A DNA stretch of 64,000 nt from Isoperla grammatica (lineage: Eukaryota; Arthropoda; Insecta; Plecoptera; Perlodidae): contig OX246746.1 in assembly GCA_945910005.1 (NCBI GenBank), positions 45,178,210-45,242,209 on the forward strand, read 5' to 3'. Under the pieces are notes generated by a model. That model was not told the DNA's origin. It made no database searches and saw only the letters and a list, made by a program, of their open reading frames with translations. The position numbers were made by a program, and so were the translations under genes. Below, one piece after another: positions 32,625 through 45,177 of the stretch. The first letter of the stretch is position 1; every line of letters starts with the position of its first letter.

Positions 32625-32860
32625 TACGTAGCCGTAGATAGGTAGCCCGCCTGTCAGGGAGGTGTGGAGAATATAGGAATACAAATGAATGTGTAATGAG
32701 AACGGCTCTAATCCGGTTGAATTATTATAAATTGTTGTGAACTATTCGCGATCGCAAAACTTCGATACGCTCCTAGCGGACAAAATTATCCCTAAGCTAA
32801 CGGGTCTAGCGTTCTAACTGTCTGCGGATTCTCGCACAAACCACGCGGTACAAATCTATT
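32625..32860. other. Spacer between two inverted-repeat elements
   Basis: No gene or repeat recognised. Confidence 0.4.
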
Positions 32861-35301
32861 TCTAGCTCTTATACTATTCATTTTGAAGGAAAAATTTATA
32901 GGAAAGCGGATTAAGTTTACATGCCAATAGTCATCATAAATGTTATTTCAAAATTAAAGACCCAGTAGTTTACTTGTTATAACAATTCACGCAAAAAATC
33001 GGAAAAGAAGCAACATTTCTTATTGTTCTCTCAACTTAAATTGTTGAAAAACTAATCATCGGATCTTGACGAGAGTTCCTTTGGAACATGTACCAACAAT
33101 GTAAGAAAATAAACAAATAAACTTCCTAGATAGAAAGTGCCCCGAACGAAAATGGTGCAGCGGTTGGACCTCAAAAGCAGCGGTTTTGGCCGTGAAACTA
33201 CGCACCCTGCATGTTAGTGCATGCTATGAATTTTCGTTCAGGGCACTTTCTATCTAAAGTGTATTCCAACGAATGAATTCACTGCCGTTTTTGCACGCAA
33301 CTGCTATGCGCGCCAAGGGTCTTCCCCCACCACCCGGCCGCGCGCTCAGAGTGAGAGACTGCTCGTAAATTATACCTGTCCTGTCCTGTTGTAAATGTCC
33401 TCTATTCATACTGTAGTCACACATACAAACTCCACAGATTCATTATTTCGTAAGTTTTAACACGTTATTTGGATTCTTGAATAAAAACCAATACGTTTCC
33501 ATGTTTGAATCGTCCTAATAGGCCAACAGCTTCATAAAGAAGAAACAGTCACTACTTTGCCGTATACTCTCAGTCACTATACAAATGCATTACTTAGGAG
33601 TTATTATAAATTATTGTAAATTATAAATACAAATTTATTATTTTATTTATTTTGTTTTATTATTTAAAACAGGAAATTCTGCGACATGTGTAAAGTTTTA
33701 ACTCATTTTTTTATTGACTGACAGTTTCCGTCATGGTGTTTGTTATTTAACTTATGTTTTTATCACTCATTTGTTCATTTGTTTATATTTATCTTCAGTG
33801 CTTGATTAAACCATGTTTGTATTATTCGTCATTTGTGGGTTCTGTACCTGTTGAGAGTTGATGTTATGCAATAAACAAATAGGCCTCAATAAATAACTAA
33901 ACTTGGTATACATAACAATTCACAGATCATGCACGAAGGCATTCGCACACTAAAATAGAAACTTGTATTCACTTTATGGGCAATATAGTGTGAATACAAG
34001 TGTTCATAGTCGACCACTACCCCATTGGAAATCTGTATAAACTGTTGCTAATTATTTTATACGTGATATTTTCCATACAAAAAAACCCTAGCAAATAGTG
34101 TTGAGTTCTAATGCAATTAATTATCGACTCTGAATTCGTATGGACCTCAGTCTTATGCACTCTGCTGATACACACCCACGCACGAGTAGATTATTATAAT
34201 TTAGCTGTACAATAAACATTAAATCCGTCGTCTCACGTCGAAGACACGAAACCGTCGACTAATCTTTCCAACAAAAGGCAATTATTTAACAAAAGAGCAT
34301 TGAAGATGTTGTTTCCCTGCCAGATGTCATTTTTCGATGTCGCCAAGTCACTTACAGGTGTATCGCGGGACATTCAACTTTCTTTCAAAATATACTAAGG
34401 GGTAGGACGAGTGACAAAAGAATGCGTTGATGAGTAACGGTGATGTGACAATTGTGTAAGGAAGGGTTGGTCAGTTAGAGGTGACTGACCCGCTTATTCC
34501 GCACGTGCGATTTGGGATTTGCCGATGGTTCGCCGTTTTCGACTTTGAAAGAATGATCATCATAATTTACGTATTATAACTTGGATCATCTTCTATCTAT
34601 AGGCCTATTATGCCCATATTATGCCTATTATTATGCCTATTATGCCACTTTCCACATCCAATTAACGTATGTGTTGTGATTAATCGGTTACGTCATCTGA
34701 AGAAGTTATTCATACCGTATTGAAGTGTCAGTATTATCTTCTTGTGATGTAGTCGGTCTATTGGGACGTTTCAAACATAAAAACGTGTTGATTTTTATTC
34801 AAGAATCCAAATAATTGGTTAAAAGTTAAGAAATTTTGAATCTGTAGATTTTGTATGTGTTACTGAAGCGATTAACTGTATCAATAGAGACTGAATAGAG
34901 GGCATCTTGACAGGAATAATTTACGGTCAGTCCCTCGAACTCGCCGCGCGGCCGAGTAGTGGGAGAAGACCCTTGGCGGGGTCGGAGGGGAAATGCGGCT
35001 ACGTCAGTGAATTCATTCGTTGGAATACACTTTAGAAAGTTTATTTGGTTTATTTTCTCACATTGTTGGTTCATGTTCCAAAGGAACTCTCGTCAAAATC
35101 CGATCATTAGTTTTTCAACAATTTAAGTTGAGAAAACAATAACACATTTTGCTCATTTTCCGATTTTTTGCGTGAATTGTTATAACAAGTAAACTACTGG
35201 GTCTATAATTATGAAATAACCTTTATGATGACTATTGGCATGTAAACTAATTACGCTTTTCTGTAAGTTTTTCCTTCAAAATGAATAGTATAACAGCTAG
35301 A
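32861..35301. mobile_element. 2.4-kb element with ~0.5-kb terminal inverted arms
   Basis: Left arm 32861-33489 (including a 126-bp nested MITE) and right arm 34791-35301. The outer ends read TCTAGCTCTTATACTATTCA and, reverse-complemented, TCTAGCTGTTATACTATTCA. Shared blocks include GAGAGTTCCTTTGGAACATG and GGATTCTTGAATAAAAA. The 1.3-kb middle has no coding region; it contains TAGGCC/ATTATGCC repeats near 34600 and a small hairpin at 33961-34001. No target duplication was identified. It resembles a foldback or non-autonomous TIR element. Confidence 0.8.
33129..33254. mobile_element. 126-bp MITE nested in the left arm, TA target duplication
   Basis: Begins GATAGAAAGTGCCCCGAACG and ends with its inverted copy with one mismatch, flanked by TA on both sides (33127-33128, 33255-33256). 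The right arm of the host element has the empty site (CACTTTAGAAAG) with one TA, proving the insertion. Confidence 0.9.
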
Positions 35302-36278
35302 AGGAGATAAGTGATCAACGTTCCAGCGATACCGCCAATGTCACACAGAAAAGTTAACCCGGCACGGCCGCCACATTGGCCAGTGACGTCACTTTCAAAC
35401 GTCCTTGAGATCGCGAATTGTGATTGGGCAGTCCTAGTACTTCTCCTCACTTCAATACTAAAGACCTAACCGTGAGGCGAGCGTAACATTACTCAGTCCT
35501 GCATATTGTATAAACCTCAAATTCAATTTGCTTGTACTTTAGTAATCAATTAACATAAATATGTTTTGGATTTCAGCTACTCCCTCCCTACCCCTTATGT
35601 AATTAAGAAATAAGTGTTATCAAGTGAACTTACCCCTTCTTGCTTGATGTGACGCGTTCAAGGCGTAGAAGTGGTCACCGGGGCAAGAGTTGCCGATCTG
35701 GTTTGAGACCAGAGGGGCAGCGGTTCCCCAAAGCCTATGAGTCAGCTCCCTTACAACTGCGTTAGTACGCTTACTGAAGGCTTGTGCATCAACCAACTGG
35801 TACCTACAGCTGAAGGGGGTTCCCCAACCGCCTCACAATGGCAACACCCGGCGCTCCTCTCCCCCACCGTCAACTCGCCACACAGCGCCCACTATGCCAG
35901 CGACTCAGCTACCCGCCTCATCTTCTTGGCTGACGACCAGTCGATCTCTTCCCTGAAGCAGTCCTGTAAACAAGGATGATCATTATTATTCCTAACTCGT
36001 GTTCCTATTTCATAAACTACTAATAACAACCAGAATTAAAACTGTACGCGCAGTCACAGAAATTGTGTTTCAATTCCAAATTACCGAAAAAGAAATAAAT
36101 CGAAATCTCACCGAGAGCAGAAACCACCTGGCCTGGTCTTTGACCAAAAACGTCATGTGCAGCATTTCTCATGAACAAAGAATAAACTTTTGAACCATTG
36201 TCTTACGTGTTTCGTGTACTAACTGTTCGTTCCCGTAAAAACGATAAATGGACGAAACTTTATTCACCGCAAATAATA
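35302..36278. other. Spacer, one unexplained open frame
   Basis: 35737-35979 (plus) is an 80-codon open frame in GC-richer DNA with SAHYASDSATRLIFLADDQS; no domain recognised. Nothing else is supported. Confidence 0.3.
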
Positions 36279-36334
36279 ATAATAGTAATATTATAATTAA
36301 TAAAAATAATAATACAAATAATAAAAATAATAAA

Positions 36335-36417
<83 letters not shown>

Positions 36418-36441
36418 TAAAAATAATAATAATAATAATAT
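36279..36441. repeat. (AAT)n microsatellite with AAAAT interruptions
   Basis: About 160 bp of AAT units bordered by AATAAAAAT variants. Confidence 0.93.
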
Positions 36442-37169
36442 ATACAAAACAGAAAGCCCCAGAAATGGAGCGATATCAGAAAATTCAATATATTTTCTGA
36501 AAGAATTATTATATAAATTCACATTATATTTTTACATCACATAGGGCGAGTATTACGAACAGCTAATTAAGGAAGTTAGTAGCTAACAACTTGTTTCCAC
36601 TATGGCAGTCACCAATCACAAGCTTTAAAATCCATCTTTAGCTTATTAGCTCCTATTAGCCTAGTCTTAAACAGTATCCTGTTTGTATTATTAATGTAAT
36701 GTTAGACTGAGATTTAGTTTTAGAGTTGGTTTAGTTTGAAATTATCTCTTGATATGTTAGTCAAACTTAATTTTTGTATTAATGAAAATATTATATCTTA
36801 ATTCTGAGTACCCAGAATTGCTACGTGCCCACAGCAGAAGATACTCGCCTCTCAGTTGCTGTCGACTAGGTTTCCTATATACGTGCACACGCAATCACTT
36901 ACCTCAATCGATGTAATGCTCGGACGATCGCTCGACTACCACTGACTCGTTATCTTTACCTAGGCCAGTCGGTTGCTTATCTCTGGCGAGGGGTGAGAGG
37001 GGTAGTACCGTACGATTCAAAAGTTATGCCCATAACAGAATTCGCGAAAAAAAGTCTATCGCAGCGCTGCGGCGGCCTTCACGTGAATTACTCATTGCGG
37101 TATTGGTGGCCAATGGCGGCGATTTTCCCATATGTAAACAAGGCACGCTGACTTCTTGATTCAGTCTCC
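36442..37169. other. Spacer upstream of the THAP-like exon
   Basis: AT-rich to 36800, then GC-richer DNA which could contain a promoter or 5' leader for the exon at 37170. No element motif can be defended. Confidence 0.3.
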
Positions 37170-37346
37170 ATGGCAAATACAAGTATTTGTAATCGCTATT
37201 GCTCCGTTCCTCAATGCAACAGTAAAGGGAAAGGTGTATGTTTTCACCTTCTTTCTGAAGACATAACGTTAAGAAAGAGATGGGCACACGTGTTGAAAAT
37301 CGGGAAACCTGTAACGAAGTTTATGTATGTGTGTGGCTTGCACTAA
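37170..37346 (+). CDS. THAP-like zinc-finger exon, possibly truncated
   Basis: 58 codons from ATG at 37170. CSVPQCNSKGKG, VCFHLLSED, KRWAHVLK and VCGLH give the C2CH layout of a THAP domain: Cys pair, conserved Trp, then CxxH. The stop TAA falls directly after the His, where HF is expected, followed by TAGGCC-rich DNA. Either the last codon was altered or the copy is cut. THAP proteins bind DNA as transposases or host regulators. It is not the same sequence as the THAP fragment at 14752. Confidence 0.6.
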   Translation: MANTSICNRYCSVPQCNSKGKGVCFHLLSEDITLRKRWAHVLKIGKPVTKFMYVCGLH

Positions 37347-37371
37347 GACTATTTTCGGCCGGTATGCAAGA

Positions 37372-37930
37372 AGAATTTTTAAACCATTAGTAAGCTAGAT
37401 TAATGAGGAAATATAGATCCAATGGCTTGTGCCTAGGCCCTAGCAGAAATGCCAATCCCAAGTCAGAGTAGGCCTAGGCCTATCTAGCTGTCAAAATGGG
37501 TGAAACGTCTAGGGCTAGGTAGCTAGGCCTAGACCCTAAACCCAATGTCCTTGACGGCCTAGCTGTCATGAAAGTACGGTAGTCGTAAGCCTGTAGGCCT
37601 AGACCAAGAACGTATACTCCAACCCTTTTGCCTACCACCAAAAATTAGACACTTTGCTACCACTAGGCTTAGGCCTACCAAGTATTTTTAAACCATTAGT
37701 AAGCTAGATTAATGAGGAAATATAGATACATGGCTTATGCCTAGGCCCTAGCAGAGATGCCAATCCCAAGTCAGAGTAGGCCTAGGCCTATCCAGCTGTC
37801 AAAATTGGTGACGTCTAGGGCTAGGTAGCTAGGCCTTGTCCCTAGTCGGCCTAGCTGTCAATGAAAGTAGTCGTAAGCCTATAGGTCTAGACCAAGAACG
37901 TATAAGTACTTAGACCCTTTTGCCTACCCA
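37372..37930 (+). repeat. Tandem duplication, ~310-bp unit, two copies
   Basis: TTTTTAAACCATTAGTAAGC starts near 37376 and again near 37685. Both copies run through CCTAGGCCCTAGCAGA, TCTAGGGCTAGGTAGC and TAGACCAAGAACGTATA. The second copy is shortened by several deletions. The units are rich in TAGGCC words. Confidence 0.85.
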
Positions 37931-38099
37931 GATGCTGGAGCTTAGTGATTTTGAGGAGTTTGGTTGTCTATTTACATACTAACAATTGTATTATTAAATA
38001 GGATAGGCCCCAGGCCTAGACAATAAATAAGTACAGTTGTAAAGTAAGGCTAGGCCTATGTCAAAGTGACAATACACTAGGCCTAGGACCTAGGTATTT

Positions 38100-38366
38100 T
38101 TGTGGTGTAGGCCTAGGCAGTGGCACCTGTTGTTAGTGACTTCGTCACGTTCTGTAATCATAACTTCCAATTTGTGAGGCGGTGACATCAATTTTGAGGT
38201 TTGTAAGCACAACGCAAATGTCTTTCGTTCTACCATTAATTCTGCAGCATATGACGTGATTTGCTTCCAAAACAGCTTCCCCCTCCTTATACGGCCATAG
38301 GCCGTCATCTACAAACCTAATAACTACTGCCCACCTAACGTTAGGATTTTCTTCCATTGCAGACAA
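38100..38366 (-). CDS. Possible first exon of an unknown gene
   Basis: From ATG at 38366 (or the ATG 9 nt further in, MEEN) the minus frame reads VRWAVVIRFVDDGLWPY, then ICCRINGRTKDICVVLT, ending after about 73 codons. A WAVVxFxDD-like start occurs at the N terminus of some BEN-domain proteins, but there is no BEN domain here, so this is only a hint. No clear splice donor could be fixed. The upstream DNA (38370-38400) is AT-rich. The composition is more gene-like than that of the neighbours. Confidence 0.35.
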
Positions 38367-39116
38367 TTATTTAACAATAATAACAACAATAATACTGAAG
38401 AAATTAAACCCTAAAATACACGTGTGCAGGGGGCCATGAGGGGGCGTACGATCACTTTATACCGCAATGATCCGCCATTTTGTTTTTGTAGTGCTGCCAT
38501 CTGTTATCACTTGTTTTGGCGAATAGAAGGGCATCAAGCCTTATACTTGTTCTACTTAATGTAAAATGTATTTAGCTATGTTTAAATGTAAGTAACCCTT
38601 GATTTATAATAATAATAATATTACATTTCTTATTAGCTGTACATAATACCGACCCTTGGTAAACGAAACCAAAATATGCGGGGGAAAATATAAAAAATGT
38701 CCAAAATATGTGGATGTCACATGGGGGGGGGGGGGGGGGGGGGCAACAAAACCATGGGTTTCATTTGCAGGGCAATCAATATATTTATTTACCTATCTCC
38801 TAGTTTATGATTACTGTGCCGAGCTCGAAGGTCTCGTGTGATGGGTCTCCATTGTCTGGCAGCCCAACCCCGCTCAGCAACTTGCTATAAGAGAAGGAAG
38901 CAAAGGTTACACACTAATCCGTGTCAGCATTACGCTTGAAATATTGAGGGAACGTGTACTGCTAGATGAATTTCATTTTCGAGCCAGGATTCGAATCAGG
39001 GGGGTGTGTCTCGACTTCCTCGCGGAAACGAAACTTTCGACAGGCTGAAATCTATTCTTGACCAATCGGAACCATGTGGCGCGTTTTAAGTATTTTCCAC
39101 AGTCTAGTTAATCATC
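38367..39116. other. Spacer with a poly-G run
   Basis: Contains AATAATAATA near 38610 and a run of about 19 G at 38724-38742, a likely place for sequencing error. Nothing else recognised. Confidence 0.4.
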
Positions 39117-39455
39117 CAGGGCCCGAATCCACAAAGCGGGGTTATGGCTGGGGGTTAGCTCTGTTTAACCACCGTTTTTAACCACTCTCTAACCCCGAAA
39201 ACTAACCTCGTTTTTTTACCCCAATTTCCGTATCCACAAAAGAGGGCTACGAACGTGGCTAGGCGGAGGTTAAATGAGAGCGCGTATTCATGACGTCGAT
39301 GATGACGTCATGAGTTACAACCAATGAACAAATTACTTTGATTACGACCAATAGCAGCTAACTAGATTTAAGACCGAATTTCAAATATCTTCGAATTTAC
39401 TTGCTGAATAGACGGCGTTTAGTGTGTGTTGAGTAAGGTCCGAAATTAAAGTCGT

Positions 39456-41392
39456 ATGTTTAAAACTCGAAAAATGTCTGTACTAGCAAAGCTAACACGT
39501 AAATCAAGATATAGTAGAGAGGAGGTAGAGGCGATGGTAACCGCCTACGAAAAATATAATGATATTTTGTCAGCCAAATTTGGTGCGACAATTACGAAAG
39601 CAAAAAAGGACCATTGCTGGTCGGAAATTACAAAAAGTGTCAATGCCGTGGGGACAGGAACAATTAAGACCACCGATGAAATAAAGATGAAGTGGAAAGA
39701 CTTCAAGAAAAACTCAAAGGCAAAGGGTAAGTAGAAACAGAATAATAAAGCATAGGCCTAGGCTAGGCCTAATAGGCCCTAGTCCTAGGCCTACCTATTG
39801 TAGGCCTAGGCCTAGGACCTAGGCATAATATTCTTGTAGGCCCTAGCCTAGGCCTATCAAATAGTAAGTAAAAAACTTAACAACATTTCTGAGGTACGTA
39901 GCGTAATATTCTAGGGTCTAGGTCTAATATTCTTGTAGGTATGCTATGCTGTGCAAATGAAATGAAATGAAAAAAGGTCTTGGCCTCTCTAGCACGTATG
40001 CCAACCGTGCTCAGCCAGGCATTTACTTGTCTGGGAACAATTACGTATAGTAATTGAATAATTTATTTACTATGCCTCATCTCAAAGCTAGGGAATGAAG
40101 TCAGGCAGGTAAATTTTACTTGTAGGCCTACTCATTTGGAAACATTGTTTTAGATGGTGACCTTGTTGGTAAGGCCCATCTATTTTCTAGACATTAGCTC
40201 TGACCGACGGGCCTTATCGTTGAACACAGATGCAATGTTTGTGTTGTGAATCAAGTGACAGATCAACGATTAAGAATGTACCGGGTACTACTTGCACGTC
40301 TTGCTATGTATTCCACCAGTATTTTGACTGTGCTAGTTTGTCACTGCCGGATGGTCGGGTTCAATAACATAACGGTTCCAACTTCCAATAAATATTATGT
40401 AAAAGAGTTTCATAGTTTGACAAATAAATAATTACCATTGGCCTAAAAGTGGTACTGGTATGTATCTGTAATTTGCATTGCAATTCCACCACCCACATTC
40501 ATTCTTTTCAATTGCATGCCACTACATATTATTTATTTTCTAAAAAATAGCTACCGTATATCTATAGGTTTTAGTATAAATATAATGTGTACCGGTACAT
40601 GTCTTTCAGAGTACAGAAAACAGAACCAGTTTGGGGGGATTATTAATAATGTTGGCCTAATATATGTAGGCCTATATCTCCCCACTTTAGACTTAAAATG
40701 TTAGGCTGAGTAATAAACATATAGTGAGGATATAAAACATTGTTCCCTATCTATTTCAGTTGTTAAATATCGCAAAGATATCACCCAAACAGGGTCGGGG
40801 GCACAGCCAGAGGTATTAGATCCCCTTGTCGAGAGGGCTGCCTCGATAATTGGAGAGGTGTCCATCACCGGCACACCCGGCGGAATGGAGATTGGTGGTG
40901 AAAGTGGTAAGTAAAAACTTCAATAAAAAAGTGGGGTAATGACAAATTTGTATTTACAATTTTAAATTAAAATACAAATGTACTTTGGTGTGTTCTTAGA
41001 TGATGAAGATTTTGCCCCACATCCGATAACCATCGTGGCCATGCCACCAGCTATTGAGCCCGTTGCCAGCACCTCCTGGCAATCGTTGAGCCAACACAAC
41101 GACAACCCCTCAATACGGCTTACATGTGATGGGCAAACGCAGACCGTTGTTAACGAGTAAGCATTAAAGCAGCTAATATTGTTAAATAGGACGAATCGAA
41201 TATTCGGATCGAAGTTCAAATATTGTATTTAATGTATTAATAGTTCTTTTAAATTTCTGTAACAGGAATGACCAGATGGCCATGCTCATAGAGCAAGGAG
41301 AAAGACTGATTGCTGCGAACCTGCGTCAGGCCACAGCCATGGAGCAGTTAGTTGACGTACTAACGTGTATTAAGAACCAGCTTCAGCAATGA
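39456..41392 (+). CDS. Harbinger MYB/SANT-like DNA-binding protein, four exons
   Basis: Exons by GT..AG signals: 39456-39726 (donor GTAAGT), 40760-40906 (acceptor TTTCAG, donor GTAAGT), 41000-41156 (acceptor TTCTTAG, donor GTAAGC), 41266-41392 (acceptor AACAG, stop TGA). Phases fit (1, 1, 2), and 702 nt give 233 residues with no stop. Residues about 15-90 form a MYB/SANT/MADF-like domain: SRYSREEVEAMVTAYEKYND, then CWSEITKSVNAVG and EIKMKWKDFKKNSKAK. The C-terminal part has an Ala/Gln/Met-rich helix (IEQGERLIAANLRQ). In Harbinger elements this partner protein helps bring the transposase to the nucleus and the DNA ends. A start at Met 39474 is also possible. A related host gene (NAIF1-like) is the alternative, but the transposase nearby favours the element. 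Confidence 0.8.
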
Positions 41393-41413
41393 GAATAGGC
41401 CTAGGTTACTAAA

Positions 41414-41661
41414 TTTTTTTTTTTTTTTTTCTGTGCAGAGTTGGCCTCTTCAGCCATTTTTCTTTCTTGCTATCCAATATAAGGCTGCCTCCTTCTCTGT
41501 CCTGCTCATTGAGTCGGGCAGGGAGTCAATGACCTTCTTAAGGGCGGCACGTCTAAATAGGTGTGCTCTGTCTTTATCTTCCATTTTGCATAGTCTACAG
41601 GTGGCCGGTTCGTTAGTAATGTTGAAGCGATGCAGGTGGAGTTGCAAGACGTCATGACCGG
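41414..41661 (-). pseudogene. 5'-truncated LINE 3' end with poly-A
   Basis: The minus frame reads LHLHRFNITNEPATCRLCK and then RAHLFRRAALKKVID, like the C-terminal Cys-motif region of LINE ORF2 proteins (CRLC followed by AHLF..). A 17-base poly-T at 41414-41430 is the poly-A tail on the minus strand. Only about 65 codons remain. Confidence 0.6.
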
Positions 41662-41728
41662 TTTTAATTAATGTTGGATAGGAAAATTTAGTTCACGGTG
41701 TCAAGTCAACTACAGCAAAAGTTATTAA

Positions 41729-42345
41729 GGTAGCTCAAGCGACAAACGAGAACAAACAAAAATTGCCAAATATTTTATACCTATCGTCACCTATAAGCTT
41801 CACTGCAATATGTTAAGAAAACGTAGCCTTCCTGAATTGATTTTTGAGATAAATCACTTAAAAGTTCTCTATTTTTGAGCTTTGTTTGTTTGTTGTTTTT
41901 ATAGCATCCAAGAGATTTTACAATAGGTACAAGTGTATAGGATTTGCTAGGCCTATAGAAACTCAAACACTTTGCACTGCTATACAAATCTTAAAATACA
42001 TTTCCCAGAACACAATGTTCCAAAAAACTTGTATTGTTTTAACAAGAGTCACAGGAAACTAAAAATAAATATAAATCATATCATACCCGAACGATTTTAA
42101 AAGTTGCAGCTACAAAACTATGGGAAAATGGTGATTTGTATAATTAAATCAAAAATATTGCATAAACTCCTTTCTATATCTTCATATTAAAAGAAAATTG
42201 TATCGATTACTCATACATTTGTACATGCCAAACATACTGTTGAAAACAAAATTATTTCACACAAATATTAACAAACATTCGGAAGTATTAAGAATTAAAC
42301 GATCGATGTTATTGGAATGGATAAAGGATATCGCTTTGAGCTACC
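41729..42345. mobile_element. 617-bp MITE with TTAA target sites
   Basis: Starts GGTAGCTCAAGCGA and ends with the near-exact inverse (TCGCTTTGAGCTACC); TTAA stands on both sides (41725-41728, 42346-42349). TTAA duplications suit piggyBac- or Kolobok-type mobilisation. No coding capacity. Confidence 0.7.
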
Positions 42346-42429
42346 TTAAACTCCAAACGACATTAACTACTTTGTTATAAAAATAATTGTAGCATTATCA
42401 ATAACAATATCATACTTAGGCAGTTATGA

Positions 42430-42600
42430 GCAGGGTTGGCAAAAACCCGTTTTTTTTTCGAAACATTTTTTCGGGCTTTATCGGGTCTTAGACAAAAACA
42501 TGTTGAATGAGTATGCATGCCCTCTTGTGCCTTCAGCTTGTTCTTTTTACGATTTATGAATATTTTGACCACATACTGCGCAAATAATCTTCACCGTTCA
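42430..42600. mobile_element. Possible hAT-type element end
   Basis: CAGGGTTGGCAAAAACCCGT at about 42433 is typical of a group of hAT termini. On the minus strand a BED-like start, IICAVCGQNIHKS, follows within 130 bp before a stop. No inverted partner end was found; the CAGGGTTGGC at about 42929 has the same orientation, so this is uncertain. Confidence 0.4.
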
Positions 42601-45177
42601 AGCACCCTAAACCAAAAATCAGACCTTATACAACCATGTTACATGTTATATCGTATTACGTTATATACATACTGTAATGAATGACCGCATTTGGTGAAAT
42701 TCCAACTTCTTTCTCAACGTAATGTACAAGCCCAGGGTATTGTTTAGTATTTTTTTATGGGTCTTAATTCAAATAAATTCAAAGACGTTATGAATCAGCC
42801 TTGTTGAGTGTGACATTTGTCCACAGGTGTCCACACTGTCCAACCACGGATTCACATATTTTATATTTGAAATATCGATCTTCGGTTGGTTATCGCTCAC
42901 TCGTTGATGGTGTTTGGAGCCTACAGGGTTGGCTTAGTCGCTTTAAATTAAAGTTCCCCACTGAAAATCAGTTTCGTTACTGAGTGGGTAGACTCTAAAT
43001 ATGAATGTATTTATTTAAAAATCAGTTTTTAAAATACTGTATTGATTATTTTGTGACAAATATTTCTGTTGCGTTTGTAATGACTTTTGATTGTTGTTAC
43101 AGGAAAACAAACATAAATTTGGATATACGAGTTAGAGGAGGTTTAATTAACCTGGAAGTAACAGCTATGAGAAAACTTCCCTTCATAAATAAATAATCAC
43201 AAATATATAATAATAACGTTTATTCTTTGCCGTAACACGTACATTATTAGAAACACATTGGAATTAATACAAAATTATAAAATTTGTAAATTCGTATTAG
43301 AATCTAGAAAGTATTAAGTGTAAATAGTAAATACTCACAGAATCATACTTCTTATTTTGCCTGAAAATAACAAATTGTTTATTAGTAACATCAGTATTTA
43401 AATTTGCAACAATTAATAATCCAACCTGAATGAGTGCAATGGTAATCTGTTCAAATGTGAGGGCTCAATGTGTAAGTCATTAAATAATTGTTGGGTTTGT
43501 TAGAATAAATATAGAAAATATTAATGAAATCACTTATACATAGATTTTACTGAATACAACCAAAATTTGGGGTGAAAAACAAAACTAACTTAAAAATGGT
43601 CATTCTCGCAAACCTTTGAAGATAGAGAACAACAATTGACATTCGATTTGAAGATAGTTACATAACCTGTACCTGACAACCATGCATTGCTAAAAAAGGT
43701 GCTACTAATTGTATATTATGTATATTTACTATTTAGTTCCTTTTAATAGTGTTTGTCAATGTTTGGTTTCAACATTGAAATGAATATTGTGGTTTCTGAC
43801 ATTTATCATTTCATTTGCAAAGCACAATACCTACTTGGTATGTTCTATATTTTTATAAACATGCTTTTTACTTCTAAACATATTGCACTACCTGTAAACA
43901 TCCCAATATTGATGCACATGCACATTAACTACCTCTATTACTCTTGGTTTTCCAACAACAACATAAATTAGTACTCACTACTACAGTACAACTATGTAAA
44001 AAGCAATTTATTACAATTATCGTTAATATGTATATTAGTTTAATTAACATTACAATTGTTAAGAAGTGTATTAGTTTGGCTTATGTATATTTCATGCTGT
44101 TGTAAATTGTTCACGTTTTACATTATAGGCCTACATGGTATTCACTATTACTACTATTCACTATTACTTAATACTACTACTGTACCTACATAACTCTAAC
44201 ATGTTATTAAAAGCAATAACAACATAGTGCCCATGCATTACAAATTACAATAATTGTTGATATGTGCATTAGTTTCATTACATATTTTATCGTACTATAC
44301 TGTACCATATTTGTTATGTTTCACAATATCACATAGTAATGCAAGTGTACTTCTATTGTGCCATGCTATTACCAGAAATGAAAACACAGTAACAATGCAT
44401 TAGAATTAGATAGACCATATATCGTTATTCAGTATTCACAAAATATTGGTCATCATGCGTCTCCTCAATGAAATATAAGATACATAAATATAAAATGCAT
44501 AATGGCCCAGTAAGCCAAAAATGCGGGCATAGGAAAAGAAGAAAATAAGACATTACCTTACAATTGTATTTTCAGCTGTTGCATCTCTACCCTTAGCACA
44601 ACTTTATTACAAGATGGAAATGAACTCGGAATGTACAACATGCAGTGCAAAATAATGTGCAACATGCAGCAGTTGTACCAGTAACCAGTTAGCCTACAGT
44701 AAAGTAATACAGTAGTACCCCCTATAACATTTCCTCCTTTATAAAGGTAAAATTTGCCAAACCAAAAAATAGTCCAGAATGTTGTCTTAAAATTTCACAC
44801 GAGTAGTTTTCCCTATACAACAAAGTTACCCACTAAATGTATCGAACTACTGAGCTACTGTATATAGAATTACTGTATCGTTCCATAAACTAAAACTTTT
44901 GTTAATAAACTACTGTACATATGAGTAACATTTTACTCCCATGGATCAATTGTCTTGCCACTTTTTTAGATATTGGGAAAATTCATGCTAAAAAATAGTT
45001 ACTATTTAAAATGAAATTTCTACAAATTCAAAATCAACCTGATATTTACATGTACCACTCACTCACTACTCATGCACTACCCATACAGTACCCATTCAAG
45101 TTATGAATTAAAGAAACAACATGCAGCCATTAGTTGTTTTATTGCCATGATAAAATAAAAATTTTGATACGTGTCCC
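42601..45177. other. Long AT-rich stretch, nothing recognised
   Basis: Non-coding with only short chance frames; it lies between the Harbinger MYB-like gene and the transposase, and may be intron or inserted DNA. Confidence 0.4.

Noticed and set aside
32126..32684. Two similar frames on opposite strands (FIIAPVILTDAEDKHTNIKI)
   Set aside because: The similarity comes from the inverted repeat; no domain or known homologue is recognised.
35737..35979. 80-codon open frame in GC-richer DNA
   Set aside because: No motif beyond chance; not called as a gene.
38988..38998. tRNA B-box-like GGATTCGAATC
   Set aside because: No matching A box, anticodon arm or acceptor stem could be drawn around it.
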